A stretch of 64,000 nt of DNA from CAXXOK01 sp963666755. Its GTDB lineage: Bacteria > Bacillota > Clostridia > Christensenellales > Aristaeellaceae. Below are positions 23,935 through 32,635 of this stretch, one piece after another. The first letter of the stretch is position 1. Each line of letters opens with the position of its first letter. The stretch lies in assembly GCA_963666755.2 (NCBI GenBank), contig CAXXGW010000009.1, positions 124,001 through 188,000 of the forward strand, given 5' to 3'. The notes under the pieces are model-generated. The model ran no database searches. It saw only the letters and a list, made by a program, of their open reading frames with translations, and was not told the origin of the DNA. Made by a program: the position numbers and the translations under genes.

Positions 23935-26232
23935 ATGGAAAAAAGCGCGTGCGGCATTATCAGCTACGCGGGGCTGAACCGTGAGGTTCTGCTGGCCAAG
24001 GCCAAAGCGATGTTTGCGCAGGCCCAGCCGCCCGTGGCGGGCCGCTTCGATGCGTTTTTACCGATCTTTCCGCTGGAACTGGTGCAGAATATGGACTATG
24101 CAGGCCCTACCGACGCGCGCGGCGCGCACGTGGCGGCCAACGGGTTCAGCATCGATCCGGTGGAATACCACCGCAAGCTTTACGCCCAGCTCCCCGAGCT
24201 GTACGCCGAGGATAACTACAAACGCAATTTTGATTATGAGGGCCGCTATGTCGGGCGCGGCGTCTTTACCGTGGATCGCGCCTGGGTGGACCATTTTCCG
24301 CAATACCAGCCCTTTATGGGCGAAAAACTGTATATTTACCTGATCGGCGGCGGCGCGCAGGCCGTGGCCGTGCCCGAAAGCGCCTACCCCCGTGGGGGCG
24401 GGGTGCTTGGCGCGGCGGAAACCGCGCTGCAGATTACCCAGCGCGCGGGCCTGTACGTACAGTACGCCAAGGCGCGCATTGCCGCTGGCGACACATACAA
24501 CGCCGAGGCCTTCGGCGACGATTTTCTGACCGCGACCAAACAGCATGCGGTCACGTTCCTGCAAAAGGAGCTGCGCCGCCTGTTGCAGGATTTGTCCATC
24601 GTCAAGAACCTGCAAAACGATGGCGGCAGCGTGGGGCTGTACACCGAAACGGCACGGCTGGCCGAACGCGTAAACCAGTACGTGCCCATGCGCTACGCCT
24701 GCGATCTGTTTGCCGCCGAAGCGGTGGATAAACCCACCGCGCGGCTGGCGCAGTTGTACAATGCCGATGCTGATTTCGTGAGCGACCTGTGGATTCCGTA
24801 TCAGGATTTGTGCGCCTATGTGGATAAACGCACCCAGACGCTGGATGTGCGCGCCCTGTGCGAAGGCTACCAGATCGCCCCGCGCTACGACCCTGAAACC
24901 GGCGGCGGGCGCTACCCCGACGCCGTGCGCGTAGCTGTGGTGCGCGACCGCGAGCTGCCCCTGCTGACGGCTGCGGTGCTCAACAACCCCGCCTACGGCA
25001 ACGGCATGGGGCCGCAGGGCAAAATCGGGCGGCAGGTGTACATCACCGACAGCCGGGAGATGATCCGCCAGCGCAAACTGGCGGTGGAGGAGATCACGCT
25101 GGAAACCGCCAACCTGACTCTGCCCCCGGCCGAGTACCGGCGCTGCCTTGCGCTGGCGGTGCTGCAGGAGCATAAGGGGCGGCTGGTGGACGCCATGTAC
25201 CGCCGTGAAACGGCGCTGCGGCAGATCGACCCCGAAACGCCTGTGTTTGCCAAGGCCAGCCAACTGCTGACCGACCGGGTGGAAAAGCTGGAGGCCGTGG
25301 TGCGCCGCGAGGCCGCGCAGAGCGGCATGAGCCAGATGAGCGGCTACGATGCGGATATTGATTACCTGCGCCGCATGCAGCGCGACCGGGAGGGCGAGCC
25401 GGAGGTAACCGAGGGCAAAAAGCCCATCCCGTTTGTGCGCGACCCGCTGCGGGAACAGAGCATCGAAAGCGGCTACGCCATGCGCGCGGGGCTATTGCGC
25501 CGGATGTATGCCGACGCGGCGCTGCCCACGGCCCCGGAACCCGCGCCGGAGCCGGAGGAGAGCGAGCCCGACCCGGTGATCGAGCCGGAACCCGAACCCG
25601 TTGAGCTGGAGCCCGAACCCATTGAGCCGGAGCCCGAACCCGTTGAGCCGGAGCCTGAACCCGTTGAGCCGGAGCCTGTCGAGCCGGAACCGACTGCGCC
25701 GGAATCGACGGACACAGATACAGCGGACGAAACCGTCCCCGAACCCGCGGCGGAGACCGACCCCGCGTGGGAACCCGCCGACGAGGCGGAGCCGACCCCG
25801 GTACCCGAACCCGAACCTGCGGATGAACCGGTGAATACGCTTTTCGAAACCCCCGACACGGATACCGATACGGCAATGGAGGCAACCCCCTACGAAGCGG
25901 AGCAGACGCCGGACGCCGACACGCCTGAACCGTCGCCCGATGTGAACACTACCCCGGAGCCGGAGCCTGACGCTCTGGAAGATGCGGAGGCCGCGCCCGA
26001 CGATGTGCAGCAGGCGGCAGAGGAATCCACCGCGCCGCACCGCCGCGTAAGCCTGCGGGAGCTGACCGACCGCATGGAGGCCGAGCCCGCCGAAGCGCCC
26101 CCCGCACCGGCCGACGCGCCGGAGGAGCCGCCCAAGCCCAAGCTTGCCTACATCCTGCGCCGGGAAAGCGAAGCCGTAGCCGCCAAATCGTTCAAGCGCA
26201 TGTCCGACCTGCTGAACAAACCCAAACCCTGA
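23935..26232 (+). CDS. large uncharacterised protein with an acidic Glu/Pro-rich C-terminal region
   Basis: Not recognised. 765 residues from ATG 23935, five bases after GAAAGGAGG. Residues 1 to about 535 look globular and cytoplasmic, with KKRNF-like YKRNFDYEGRYVGRGVF, a LGAAETALQITQRAGLYVQYAKARIAAG helix pair, and GNGMGPQGKIGRQVYITDSREMI. From about 535 to 720 comes a long low-complexity region dominated by Glu and Pro (repeated EPEPVEPEPEP), probably extended and strongly negative. The last 40 residues turn basic (KLAYILRRESEAVAAKSFKRMSD). The shape, a folded body, a rigid acidic linker and a basic end, suggests a scaffold that reaches a partner, perhaps the ATPase encoded next. Confidence 0.75.
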   Translation: MEKSACGIISYAGLNREVLLAKAKAMFAQAQPPVAGRFDAFLPIFPLELVQNMDYAGPTDARGAHVAANGFSIDPVEYHRKLYAQLPELYAEDNYKRNFDYEGRYVGRGVFTVDRAWVDHFPQYQPFMGEKLYIYLIGGGAQAVAVPESAYPRGGGVLGAAETALQITQRAGLYVQYAKARIAAGDTYNAEAFGDDFLTATKQHAVTFLQKELRRLLQDLSIVKNLQNDGGSVGLYTETARLAERVNQYVPMRYACDLFAAEAVDKPTARLAQLYNADADFVSDLWIPYQDLCAYVDKRTQTLDVRALCEGYQIAPRYDPETGGGRYPDAVRVAVVRDRELPLLTAAVLNNPAYGNGMGPQGKIGRQVYITDSREMIRQRKLAVEEITLETANLTLPPAEYRRCLALAVLQEHKGRLVDAMYRRETALRQIDPETPVFAKASQLLTDRVEKLEAVVRREAAQSGMSQMSGYDADIDYLRRMQRDREGEPEVTEGKKPIPFVRDPLREQSIESGYAMRAGLLRRMYADAALPTAPEPAPEPEESEPDPVIEPEPEPVELEPEPIEPEPEPVEPEPEPVEPEPVEPEPTAPESTDTDTADETVPEPAAETDPAWEPADEAEPTPVPEPEPADEPVNTLFETPDTDTDTAMEATPYEAEQTPDADTPEPSPDVNTTPEPEPDALEDAEAAPDDVQQAAEESTAPHRRVSLRELTDRMEAEPAEAPPAPADAPEEPPKPKLAYILRRESEAVAAKSFKRMSDLLNKPKP

Positions 26233-26287
26233 ATTTACGGCCCCCGCAGTGCGCGGCGGGCCTTGCCCGACGGCTGAAGGAGCACTC

Positions 26288-27586
26288 ATGCACCAGCGTA
26301 CCATCCTCAAAGGCATGCAAATCGCCCGTGACATCCCCTACCGCGACCCGGACGCGTTCCTGTCGCTGGTGGGCACGGACGGCAACGGTAAGAACGCCTA
26401 CCTGCCCGTGGGGGACAGCCTGCTCAGCCGCCATATGCTGCTGCTGGGCAGCCCCGGCACCGGTAAAAGCAATATGATGCGCCACCTGCTGCGCAACCTG
26501 CGCGTAAACCTGACCGAGGAGGATGTATTGATCGCCTTCGACCCCACCGGGGAATACAGCGCGCAGTTCTGTCAGGCGGGGGATGTGGTGTTCGCCGACG
26601 ATACGCGCGCCTCCGACGGCACGGGCGAGGCGCAGTGGAACCTGTTTGCGGAACTGGGCGAGAGCGACCGCCTGCTGGAGGATGCCTCCGCCCTGTGCGA
26701 AATGCTGTTTCAGGAGCGCGTGCGCACCGCGCCCGACCCCTACGCCGCCTCGGCCGCGCGCGACCTGATGCTGGCGCTGATCGTCTACCTCTGCCGGCAG
26801 GGCGATCCGTCCCTGCGCAACAACGAAACCCTGCGCGAGCTGATCGACGGCTTTGACGCAGAAAGCATGCTCGCCATTCTGGATACCCTGCCGGAACTGC
26901 GCGCGCTGGGCGCGACCCTGCTGGAACCGGCGGGCAAGCGTGCGCAGAGCGTAGTAAGCGCGCTGCAACAGGCGGCGCGGGAGCTTTTACAGGGCCGCTT
27001 TAACGCCGCAGGCGCGCTGGGCATGCGCAACACCGTGCACCGCAAGGGCGGCAAGGTGGTGTTTGTGTGCTATGACCCGCAGCGCGGGCGCATGACCGGC
27101 CCGGTGTTCGCCACGCTGCTGGATTTGTGCCTGCAGGAGGTGCTCTCCCGCACGGAGCATGAAGGCAGCGTCTACCTGCTGCTGGACGATGTGTGCGCCC
27201 TGCCGCGCCTGACCCATCTGGAGGATGCGCTGCTGTTCGGCCGGGGTAAGGGCCTGCGGCTGATGATGACCCTCGCCTCCGTAAGCCGCCTGACCGAACG
27301 CTACGGCGAGCTGGGCGCGCAGACGGTGCTGGATTCCTTCGGCACCACCGTAGCCTTCCGCCTGCATGACCGGCCGGGCCGCGCTTTTGTGAAAAACTTG
27401 TATGGCCGCCACCGGGTGGTGGAATCGTTCACCTCGTCGGTGCAGGTGCGCGGGGTGATTGAACAGGTAATGGATCAGTACGTGATCGAGGATGAGGACC
27501 TGACGGCCCTGCAAACGGGTGAAAGCATCGTCGCCACGCTGCACTATCCGCCGTTTGCTTTCCGCATGAAGCTGTACGGCGGCTGA
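26288..27586 (+). CDS. VirD4/TraD-like P-loop ATPase without membrane anchor
   Basis: 432 residues from ATG 26288, seven bases after AAGGAG. After a short N-terminal strand (PVGDSLLSRHMLLLGSPGTGKS, Walker A at 54-61) come AFDPTGEYSAQF, an all-alpha insert (residues about 110-220), KGGKVVFVCYDPQRGRM, Walker B SVYLLLDDVCAL near residue 299, and the segment LLFGRGKGLRLMMTLASVSRLTERYG, which is the coupling-protein pattern (GRKYGL then an LATQS-like strand). TVAFRLHDRPGRAFVKNLYGR completes it. Such ATPases pump DNA or proteins in conjugation; here there is no transmembrane N-terminus, no relaxase and no mating-channel gene. Last gene of the operon. Confidence 0.8.
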   Translation: MHQRTILKGMQIARDIPYRDPDAFLSLVGTDGNGKNAYLPVGDSLLSRHMLLLGSPGTGKSNMMRHLLRNLRVNLTEEDVLIAFDPTGEYSAQFCQAGDVVFADDTRASDGTGEAQWNLFAELGESDRLLEDASALCEMLFQERVRTAPDPYAASAARDLMLALIVYLCRQGDPSLRNNETLRELIDGFDAESMLAILDTLPELRALGATLLEPAGKRAQSVVSALQQAARELLQGRFNAAGALGMRNTVHRKGGKVVFVCYDPQRGRMTGPVFATLLDLCLQEVLSRTEHEGSVYLLLDDVCALPRLTHLEDALLFGRGKGLRLMMTLASVSRLTERYGELGAQTVLDSFGTTVAFRLHDRPGRAFVKNLYGRHRVVESFTSSVQVRGVIEQVMDQYVIEDEDLTALQTGESIVATLHYPPFAFRMKLYGG

Positions 27587-27630
27587 CCCCCACCGGGCCG
27601 TAGCGCGATGTATGCAACCCCACACTGAAC

Positions 27631-27699
27631 AAAACGGTAACCCACTCACGGTCGGCGCGCTCACGGACAGGCGCCGCCGGTTCAACGAAAAACGGTAAC
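27631..27699 (+). promoter_or_regulatory. pair of direct repeats upstream of deoC (possible operator)
   Basis: AAAACGGTAAC occurs at 27631-27641 and 27689-27699, 58 bp apart, in the 160-bp gap before deoC. A repressor of nucleoside catabolism would fit the context, but no promoter boxes were found and the regulator is not in the window. Confidence 0.3.
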
Positions 27700-27746
27700 A
27701 GCATGGCGGCAAACCCGCCGGACGCAACACAAAAGGAGGAATCCCC

Positions 27747-28490
27747 ATGAAACTGACCCCTGCCGATATCGCACAGATGCTGGACCATAGCACCCTGCAG
27801 CCGTACCTGACCCAGGAGGATATCCGCAAAGGCTGTGAAATCGCGCTGCGCTACCATACCGCGAGCGTCTGCGCCCGCCCGGGCGATATGAAACTCGTCG
27901 CCGAGCTGCTCAAAGGCAGCGGCGTGCGCGTGTGCACGGTAATCGGCTTCCCGCACGGCAACCATCTGCCCCAAATTAAGCTGATGGAGGCACAAGCCGC
28001 GCTGGACGACGGCTGCGTTGAGCTGGATATGGTGCAGAACGTCGGGCGGCTGCTCGCGGGCGAGGATGCCTACGTGCAGGACGAAATCCGCGCCATCTGC
28101 GATCTGGCCCACAGCCGGGGCGCGCGCGTGAAGGTGATTCTGGAAACCTGCTACCTGAACGAGGAGCAAAAGGTGCGCGCCTGCAAGCTGGCCGCCGCCG
28201 CAGGGGCGGATTGGGTCAAGACCAGCACGGGCTACGGCAGCGGCGGCTGCACGGTGGAGGATGTGCGCCTGATGCGCCAAAGCGTGCCCGCAGCCTGCCA
28301 GGTGAAGGGCAGCGGCGGTATCCGCGATCTGGATATGGTTCTGGCACTGCGTGCAGCCGGGGCGACGCGCTGCGGCGTATCCGCGACGGAAAAGATTATG
28401 GCCGAGGCTGAAAAGCGGGCGGCGGAAGGTACGTTGCAGGATGCGCCGGAAGGCACGGGGCTGGGTCAGGGCGCGACCGCAGGCTACTAA
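27747..28490 (+). CDS. deoC: deoxyribose-phosphate aldolase
   Basis: Splits 2-deoxyribose-5-phosphate into acetaldehyde and glyceraldehyde-3-phosphate, the end of deoxynucleoside breakdown. 247 residues from ATG 27747 after AAAGGAGG. TIM-barrel class I aldolase: MLDHSTLQPYLT, CVELDMVQNVG with Asp94, Schiff-base Lys158 in DWVKTSTGYGSGG and Lys187 in CQVKGSGGIRD. The C-terminus is some 20 residues longer than usual and Gly/Glu-rich. The BMP-type importer at 0.7-5.7 kb could bring in nucleosides for it. Two 167-bp repeats begin 12 bases after the stop. Confidence 0.96.
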   Translation: MKLTPADIAQMLDHSTLQPYLTQEDIRKGCEIALRYHTASVCARPGDMKLVAELLKGSGVRVCTVIGFPHGNHLPQIKLMEAQAALDDGCVELDMVQNVGRLLAGEDAYVQDEIRAICDLAHSRGARVKVILETCYLNEEQKVRACKLAAAAGADWVKTSTGYGSGGCTVEDVRLMRQSVPAACQVKGSGGIRDLDMVLALRAAGATRCGVSATEKIMAEAEKRAAEGTLQDAPEGTGLGQGATAGY

Positions 28491-28501
28491 GATAAAAAAT
28501 T

Positions 28502-28668
28502 GGGTCAAGGGCCGGTGGCCCTTGTCAGGATTCCAAAGGGTGAAACCCTTTGGCGGGCTTGAGCGAAGCCCAATCCACCGCGCCGCAGCGTAACTGCACG
28601 AGCGCGCGAACAGCGCCGTAGGCGCAATGAGGCGCGCGGGGGCAGCACCCTGCCTGAATCCCCAAGAG
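28502..28668 (+). repeat. 167-bp repeat (family A), unit next to deoC
   Basis: Same unit as at 11244-11728 but on the opposite strand: CAAGGGCC-GGT-GGCCCTTG, then CCAAAGGGTGAAACCCTTTGG, a variable stretch, CGCCGCAGCG and the core with ATGAGGCGCGCG. Begins 12 bases after the deoC stop in the same orientation. Confidence 0.85.
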
Positions 28669-28808
28669 GGGTCAAGGGCTGAAAGCCCTTGTCAGGTTTC
28701 CAAAGGGTGAAACCCTTTGGGGAGGTTGGATTGAAACCCAAGCCCCGCGCCGCAGCGTAAACACATAAGCGCGCGAACAGCGCCGCAGGCGCGATGAGGC
28801 GCGCGGGG
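28669..28808 (+). repeat. 167-bp repeat (family A), second unit after deoC
   Basis: Starts exactly 167 bp after the first unit; CAAGGGCT-GAA-AGCCCTTG keeps the stem with changed loop-side bases. Ends with the core at GAGGCGCGCG, then unique sequence. Confidence 0.85.
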
Positions 28809-28840
28809 GCAGCCCACCTGTAACATACCGGAAACCAAGC

Positions 28841-28880
28841 AACACCGTGCGCGTGACGCTATCACGCACGGTGTTTTTTT
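28841..28880 (+). terminator. terminator downstream of deoC and its repeats
   Basis: AACACCGTGCG (28841-28851) pairs with CGCACGGTGTT (28865-28875), followed by a run of T to 28880. The following 28881-29109 shows no gene or firm structure. Confidence 0.85.
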
Positions 28881-29109
28881 GCACGGAATCGCAGCAGGGA
28901 TGGACGCCCTTGTCCAGATTCCGCGTGCGTACCGCTTTACCGGGTTTGGTAACCCCTAAACTCTTGCCCGCAGTGAAAACCCTGTAACCGTTACCCATCC
29001 GGCAGCCACCGTTCAACGCGACCGTTCGACTCCAACCCCGCGTCCGTCCCGCCGTCCCCCCCTTTTCCCTTCGACCTCCCAGAAAAGCACAATGCTCACG
29101 TTTTTTCCC

Positions 29110-29139
29110 TTGACAAGCACCCCTGCTGTTTGGTATGAT
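29110..29139 (+). promoter_or_regulatory. promoter of the rplM-rpsI operon
   Basis: TTGACA (29110-29115), 18-bp spacer, TATGAT (29134-29139). Confidence 0.8.
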
Positions 29140-29145
29140 CTTAGT

Positions 29146-29262
29146 TGGCATCAATAGACTCCGCTAGCCCCGGATCGTTTATTGAACAAGGCGTGCGTCT
29201 GCTGACCATCAGATGCCGCAAGGATACGGATTTTGATCCGACCATTCCGTTAAGGAGGAACC
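29146..29262 (+). ncRNA. rplM leader (candidate ribosomal protein L13 leader)
   Basis: About 120 transcribed bases before the start, with GCGTCTG/CAGATGC (29192-29213 region) and CGGAT-TTTG-ATCCG (29227-29240) hairpins just before GTTAAGGAGG. Firmicutes carry an autoregulatory L13 leader at this position; I infer this one by place and hairpin content, not by matching its consensus. Confidence 0.45.
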
Positions 29263-29266
29263 CACC

Positions 29267-29701
29267 TTGAATACGTACATGGCCAAAGCGGCAGACGTGC
29301 AGCGCAAATGGTATGTCGTGGATGCGGACGGCGTTGTGCTGGGCCGTCTTGCCAGCCAGGTTGCCGCCGTACTGCGTGGCAAGCATAAGCCCATTTTCAC
29401 CCCGCACGTGGATACCGGGGATTATGTCATTATCGTGAATGCCGAGAAGGCGATTCTCACCGGCAAAAAGCTGGACCAGAAGGTGTACTACCATCACAGC
29501 GGCTTCCCGGGTGGCCTCAGCGAGACCTCCTACCGCGACCTGATGGAAGATAAGCCCGCCTTCGCCGTGAAAAAGGCGATTGTCGGCATGCTGCCCAAGG
29601 GCCCTCTTGGCCGCCAAATGGCCAAGAAGCTGCGCGTCTACGCCGGCCCCGAGCACGAGTATGCGTCCCGCAAACCCGAAACGCTGGAACTCGGCAAGTA
29701 A
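29267..29701 (+). CDS. rplM: 50S ribosomal protein L13
   Basis: Early-assembly protein of the large subunit. 144 residues from TTG 29267, nine bases after AAGGAGG; the N-terminus (NTYMAKAADVQRKWYVVDADG) matches the usual M-x-T-x-MAK start, so the TTG is preferred to the internal ATG four codons later. LGRLASQVAAVLRGKHKP, HVDTGDYVIIVNAEK and LPKGPLGRQMAKKLRVYAGPEH are the conserved blocks. Operon with rpsI, 25 bases downstream. Confidence 0.97.
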   Translation: MNTYMAKAADVQRKWYVVDADGVVLGRLASQVAAVLRGKHKPIFTPHVDTGDYVIIVNAEKAILTGKKLDQKVYYHHSGFPGGLSETSYRDLMEDKPAFAVKKAIVGMLPKGPLGRQMAKKLRVYAGPEHEYASRKPETLELGK

Positions 29702-29726
29702 TTGACGCGGAAGGAGAACGATTACC

Positions 29727-30119
29727 ATGGCGAAGGTTGAATACAGTGCCGTTGGCCGTCGCAAGGAGGCCATTGCCCGCGTCCGTCTGGTCGCCGGCGA
29801 CGGTAAAATCATAGTCAACAAGCGCGAGCTGGACAGCTATTTTGGTCTGGAAACCCTTAAAATGACTGTGCGCCAGCCCCTCGAACTGACCAAGGCCGGC
29901 GGTGAGCTGGATATTCTGGTCAGCGTAAAAGGCGGCGGGCTGACCGGCCAGGCGGGCGCGATCCGTCACGGCATCAGCCGCGCGCTGATCAAAGCCAACC
30001 CCGAACTGCGCGACAGCCTTAAAAAGGCTGGGTTCCTCACGCGCGACCCGCGCATGAAAGAACGTAAAAAGTACGGCCTCAAGGCCGCCCGTCGCGCGCC
30101 CCAGTTCAGCAAGCGCTAA
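29727..30119 (+). CDS. rpsI: 30S ribosomal protein S9
   Basis: Small-subunit protein whose C-terminal tail reaches the P-site tRNA. 130 residues from ATG 29727 after AAGGAGA. YSAVGRRKEAIARVRL at the start, VSVKGGGLTGQAGAIRHGISRAL in the middle and the invariant end APQFSKR. Follows rplM as in most bacteria; a terminator follows at 30150-30183. Confidence 0.98.
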   Translation: MAKVEYSAVGRRKEAIARVRLVAGDGKIIVNKRELDSYFGLETLKMTVRQPLELTKAGGELDILVSVKGGGLTGQAGAIRHGISRALIKANPELRDSLKKAGFLTRDPRMKERKKYGLKAARRAPQFSKR

Positions 30120-30149
30120 ACAGAGGTCCGGGGGTTTTATCGATGTGGG

Positions 30150-30185
30150 AAGGGGAGTTGTTCGCGTGCGAACGGCTCCCCTTTG
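30150..30185 (+). terminator. terminator after rpsI
   Basis: AAGGGGAG (30150-30157) pairs with CTCCCCTT (30176-30183); an inner GTTCGC-GT-GCGAAC stem extends it. TTTG follows, a short U tract, so some read-through into thiN is possible. Confidence 0.7.
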
Positions 30186-30234
30186 TGCGTTTGGACAGGG
30201 TGCGCGGCTTAAGCCGCGGGAAGGGAGCTTTCCG

Positions 30235-30855
30235 ATGCCGACCTGTTACCTGATCGGTGCGGGGGATTTCACGCCCCGGGGGCTGACACCGCATCCCGGA
30301 GATTTGCTGATCGCCGCGGACGGGGGCTATCGGTCACTGGAAAAAATGGGCCTCAAGCCGGATTTGCTGGTGGGCGATTTCGACTCGCTGGGGTTTCGGC
30401 CGCAGGATGTGCCGATCCTCACCTTTCCGGTGGAGAAGGACGATACCGATATGGGGCTGGCGCTGGCGGAGGGCTGGACGCGCGGTTACCGCTCGTTTGC
30501 GCTGTACGGGGCCGACGGCGGCCGCCTGGACCATACGGTGGCAAACCTGCAACTGCTGGGCGGCGCAAGCGCGCGCGGCGCGCAGGTACGCATGGCGTGC
30601 ACAGCCTCCGACTGGTGGGCGGTTACCGACGGCGTGCTGGCGCTGCCACCGCGCCCCGAGGGCACGGTCGTATCGGTATTCTGCCACGGCACCCGCGCGC
30701 AGGGCGTTACCCTCAGGGGTTTGCAGTACCCGCTTTTGGACGCGACGCTCACCTGCGATCGGCCGCTGGGCGTCAGCAACGCATACCGTGCGACACAGGC
30801 CAGCGTCACAGTGGCGCGCGGTACCTTACTGGTTTACGTGGCGCTGGGCGCCTAG
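30235..30855 (+). CDS. thiN: thiamine diphosphokinase
   Basis: Transfers pyrophosphate from ATP to thiamine, giving the active cofactor. 206 residues from ATG 30235, eight bases after GGGAAGGGAG. Family blocks: IAADGGYRSLEKMGLKPDLLVGDFDSL, EKDDTDMGLALAEGWTRGYRSF, YGADGGRLDHTVANLQLL and near the end PLGVSNAY, which together form the ATP/thiamine site. Its upstream neighbour is rpsI; in other Clostridia thiN usually follows rpe and rsgA, so the position is not the common one. Confidence 0.93.
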   Translation: MPTCYLIGAGDFTPRGLTPHPGDLLIAADGGYRSLEKMGLKPDLLVGDFDSLGFRPQDVPILTFPVEKDDTDMGLALAEGWTRGYRSFALYGADGGRLDHTVANLQLLGGASARGAQVRMACTASDWWAVTDGVLALPPRPEGTVVSVFCHGTRAQGVTLRGLQYPLLDATLTCDRPLGVSNAYRATQASVTVARGTLLVYVALGA

Positions 30856-30883
30856 TTGCAACGGGGTGTCCGAAGCCGTGCGG

Positions 30884-30912
30884 TTGCAAATCGGCATCGG
30901 GTGCGCTATACT
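30884..30912 (+). promoter_or_regulatory. promoter of the glycosyltransferase gene
   Basis: TTGCAA (30884-30889), 17-bp spacer, TATACT (30907-30912), 36 bases before the start. Confidence 0.75.
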
Positions 30913-30947
30913 GGTTCTGGACAGAAGTGCGAGGGGTGACCAAGCGG

Positions 30948-32303
30948 ATGCGCTTCACCATGATTTGCATCGGATCGACTGGCGACGTTAAACCGTATGT
31001 GCTGCTGGGGCGCGAGCTTCAGGCGCGCGGGCATGACGTTGCCATTTGTGCGTTTAGCGATTTTGAAGACATGGCGCGGCGTAACGGCCTGCGCTTTTAT
31101 CCCCTTTCGGGGGACGCGCGGGAGTTTATGAGCAACATCATGAAACCCGGCGCGCGCGGCGTGGGGTACCTACGGCAGGTGCTGGAAACCATGCGCGCGA
31201 TTATCGACCCGTTTCTGAACGATCTGCAGGCGGCCTGCGCCGATGCCGAGGTGATTGTGGCCACGTATTTTGGCAACATCATCCAATCCATCGCGGAGCA
31301 GAAGCACGTGCCCTTCATTAAAACCCACTATTACCCCATGGATCCGACCGACCGCACGCCCATCTCCTCCGCGCCGGGCCTGCGCGCCGGGCGGGCGTGG
31401 AATCTGGCCAGTTACCGGTTGGCCTATTTGCTCATCAGCAGTGTGGAGCGCTATTACCTGACCGACTGGCGCAAGGCGGAGGGGATGCCTCCGCGCAGGC
31501 TGGAATCCACACCCTGCAACCAGATCAACGGCCACCGGGTACCGGTGCTGTACGCCATGAGCCCCCTGCTGATGCCCCGCCCGCTGGAGTGGGACGAGCA
31601 TATCTACATGACCGGCTTCTGGCAGGATCGGGATACGACCGACTATACCCCGGAACCGGGGCTGCGCGAGTTTTTAAGGCATAAGCCCAAGCCCGTGTAC
31701 ATCGGGTTTGGCTCCATGACCAGCGGCGATATGGGGGATACGCTTTCCATCGTGCAGGAGGCAATCCGCCTGAGCGGCGTGCGCGCGGTCATTGCCACCG
31801 GCTGGGGCAACGCAACGCCCGAGCCGCAGGACAACGTGTATGTGATTCACGGCTATGTGCCGCATGATTGGCTGTTTCGGCAGGTGAGCGCGGTGGTACA
31901 CCACGGAGGGGCGGGTACGACGGCCGCGGGCCTGTGCGCCGGTTGCCCCACGCTGGTGATCCCCTTCGGCGGGGATCAGCCCTTCTGGGCGCTGCGGGTG
32001 CGCATGCTCCGGTTGGGGCCGCGCCCCATCCGCCGGGAAAAGCTGACTGCGCAGAAACTGGCGCGCGCGCTGACCAACCTGACCACGGTGCGCAGTTACC
32101 GCCTTGCGGCGCTTACGGTGGGCAAGCGGCTGCGGCTGGAAAACGGCGTGTGCAACGCCGCCGATGTGATCGAAGCGGAGGTGGAGCGCTGGCTTGCGGA
32201 GCCGGACTTGCCGCCCGCGCCGCGTCCGGCGCAGCGGCCCCGCCGCGTGCCCAGCGCCAGTCGGCTGCGCAGCGCAAACCGTCGCAGCGGCAAGCGCCGC
32301 TGA
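30948..32303 (+). CDS. UGT-type (GT1) glycosyltransferase with a basic C-terminal tail
   Basis: Transfers a sugar from a nucleotide sugar to a lipid or small molecule. 451 residues from ATG 30948. GT-B fold: N-domain FTMICIGSTGDVKPYVLLGRELQARGHDV is the sterol-glucosyltransferase/MGT-like start, and the C-domain has YIGFGSMTSGD, VIHGYVPHDWLF and the donor site VVHHGGAGTTAAGLCAGCPTLVIPFGGDQPFWA. The tail after 415 is Pro/Arg/Ser-rich (ending RRSGKRR) and could bind membrane lipid or nucleic acid by charge. No partner genes reveal the acceptor. Confidence 0.88.
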   Translation: MRFTMICIGSTGDVKPYVLLGRELQARGHDVAICAFSDFEDMARRNGLRFYPLSGDAREFMSNIMKPGARGVGYLRQVLETMRAIIDPFLNDLQAACADAEVIVATYFGNIIQSIAEQKHVPFIKTHYYPMDPTDRTPISSAPGLRAGRAWNLASYRLAYLLISSVERYYLTDWRKAEGMPPRRLESTPCNQINGHRVPVLYAMSPLLMPRPLEWDEHIYMTGFWQDRDTTDYTPEPGLREFLRHKPKPVYIGFGSMTSGDMGDTLSIVQEAIRLSGVRAVIATGWGNATPEPQDNVYVIHGYVPHDWLFRQVSAVVHHGGAGTTAAGLCAGCPTLVIPFGGDQPFWALRVRMLRLGPRPIRREKLTAQKLARALTNLTTVRSYRLAALTVGKRLRLENGVCNAADVIEAEVERWLAEPDLPPAPRPAQRPRRVPSASRLRSANRRSGKRR

Positions 32304-32367
32304 CCGACCTCAGAGAACAGGCCTGCGCCCCGGGCGGGGCGCCGCCTCACAGGGAGAGGAAACCATC

Positions 32368-32607
32368 ATGAGTGAAACCGTAGTTAAAACCCTTGCCGAC
32401 CTGAAACCCGGCGACACCGGGATTGTCGCAAACGTCGGGGGCGGCGAGGCCCTGCACCGCCGCTTGCTGGATATGGGCCTGACCCCGGGCGTCAAGGTGC
32501 TGCTGCAGCGCACCGCCCCGCTGGGGGACCCGCTGGAAATACACCTGCGCGGCTACTCCCTGACCCTGCGCCTTGACGACGCGCGCACGATAGGCATCCG
32601 CGCCTGA
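32368..32607 (+). CDS. feoA: FeoA, ferrous iron transport accessory protein
   Basis: SH3-like cytoplasmic protein that interacts with FeoB. 79 residues from ATG 32368 after GGGAGAGGAAA. LADLKPGDTGIVANVGGGEALHRRLLDMGLTPGVKV and DPLEIHLRGYSLTLRLDDARTI cover the whole FeoA fold. FeoB starts 28 bases downstream. No own promoter seen in the 64-bp gap to the glycosyltransferase gene. Confidence 0.95.
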   Translation: MSETVVKTLADLKPGDTGIVANVGGGEALHRRLLDMGLTPGVKVLLQRTAPLGDPLEIHLRGYSLTLRLDDARTIGIRA

Positions 32608-32635
32608 GGGCGCGGGGGAAAGGCGAGGTGTAAAC

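Noticed and set aside
25492..26334. Minus-strand frame opposite the Glu/Pro-rich region, rich in Gly/Leu/Arg/Phe
   Set aside because: Comes from reading the GAACCC-type repeats backwards; no ribosome binding site and no domain.
26288..27586. Integrated conjugative element around the VirD4-like ATPase
   Set aside because: No relaxase, integrase, VirB4 or attachment repeats found in 22-29 kb; flanks are deoC and a COG2509 enzyme.
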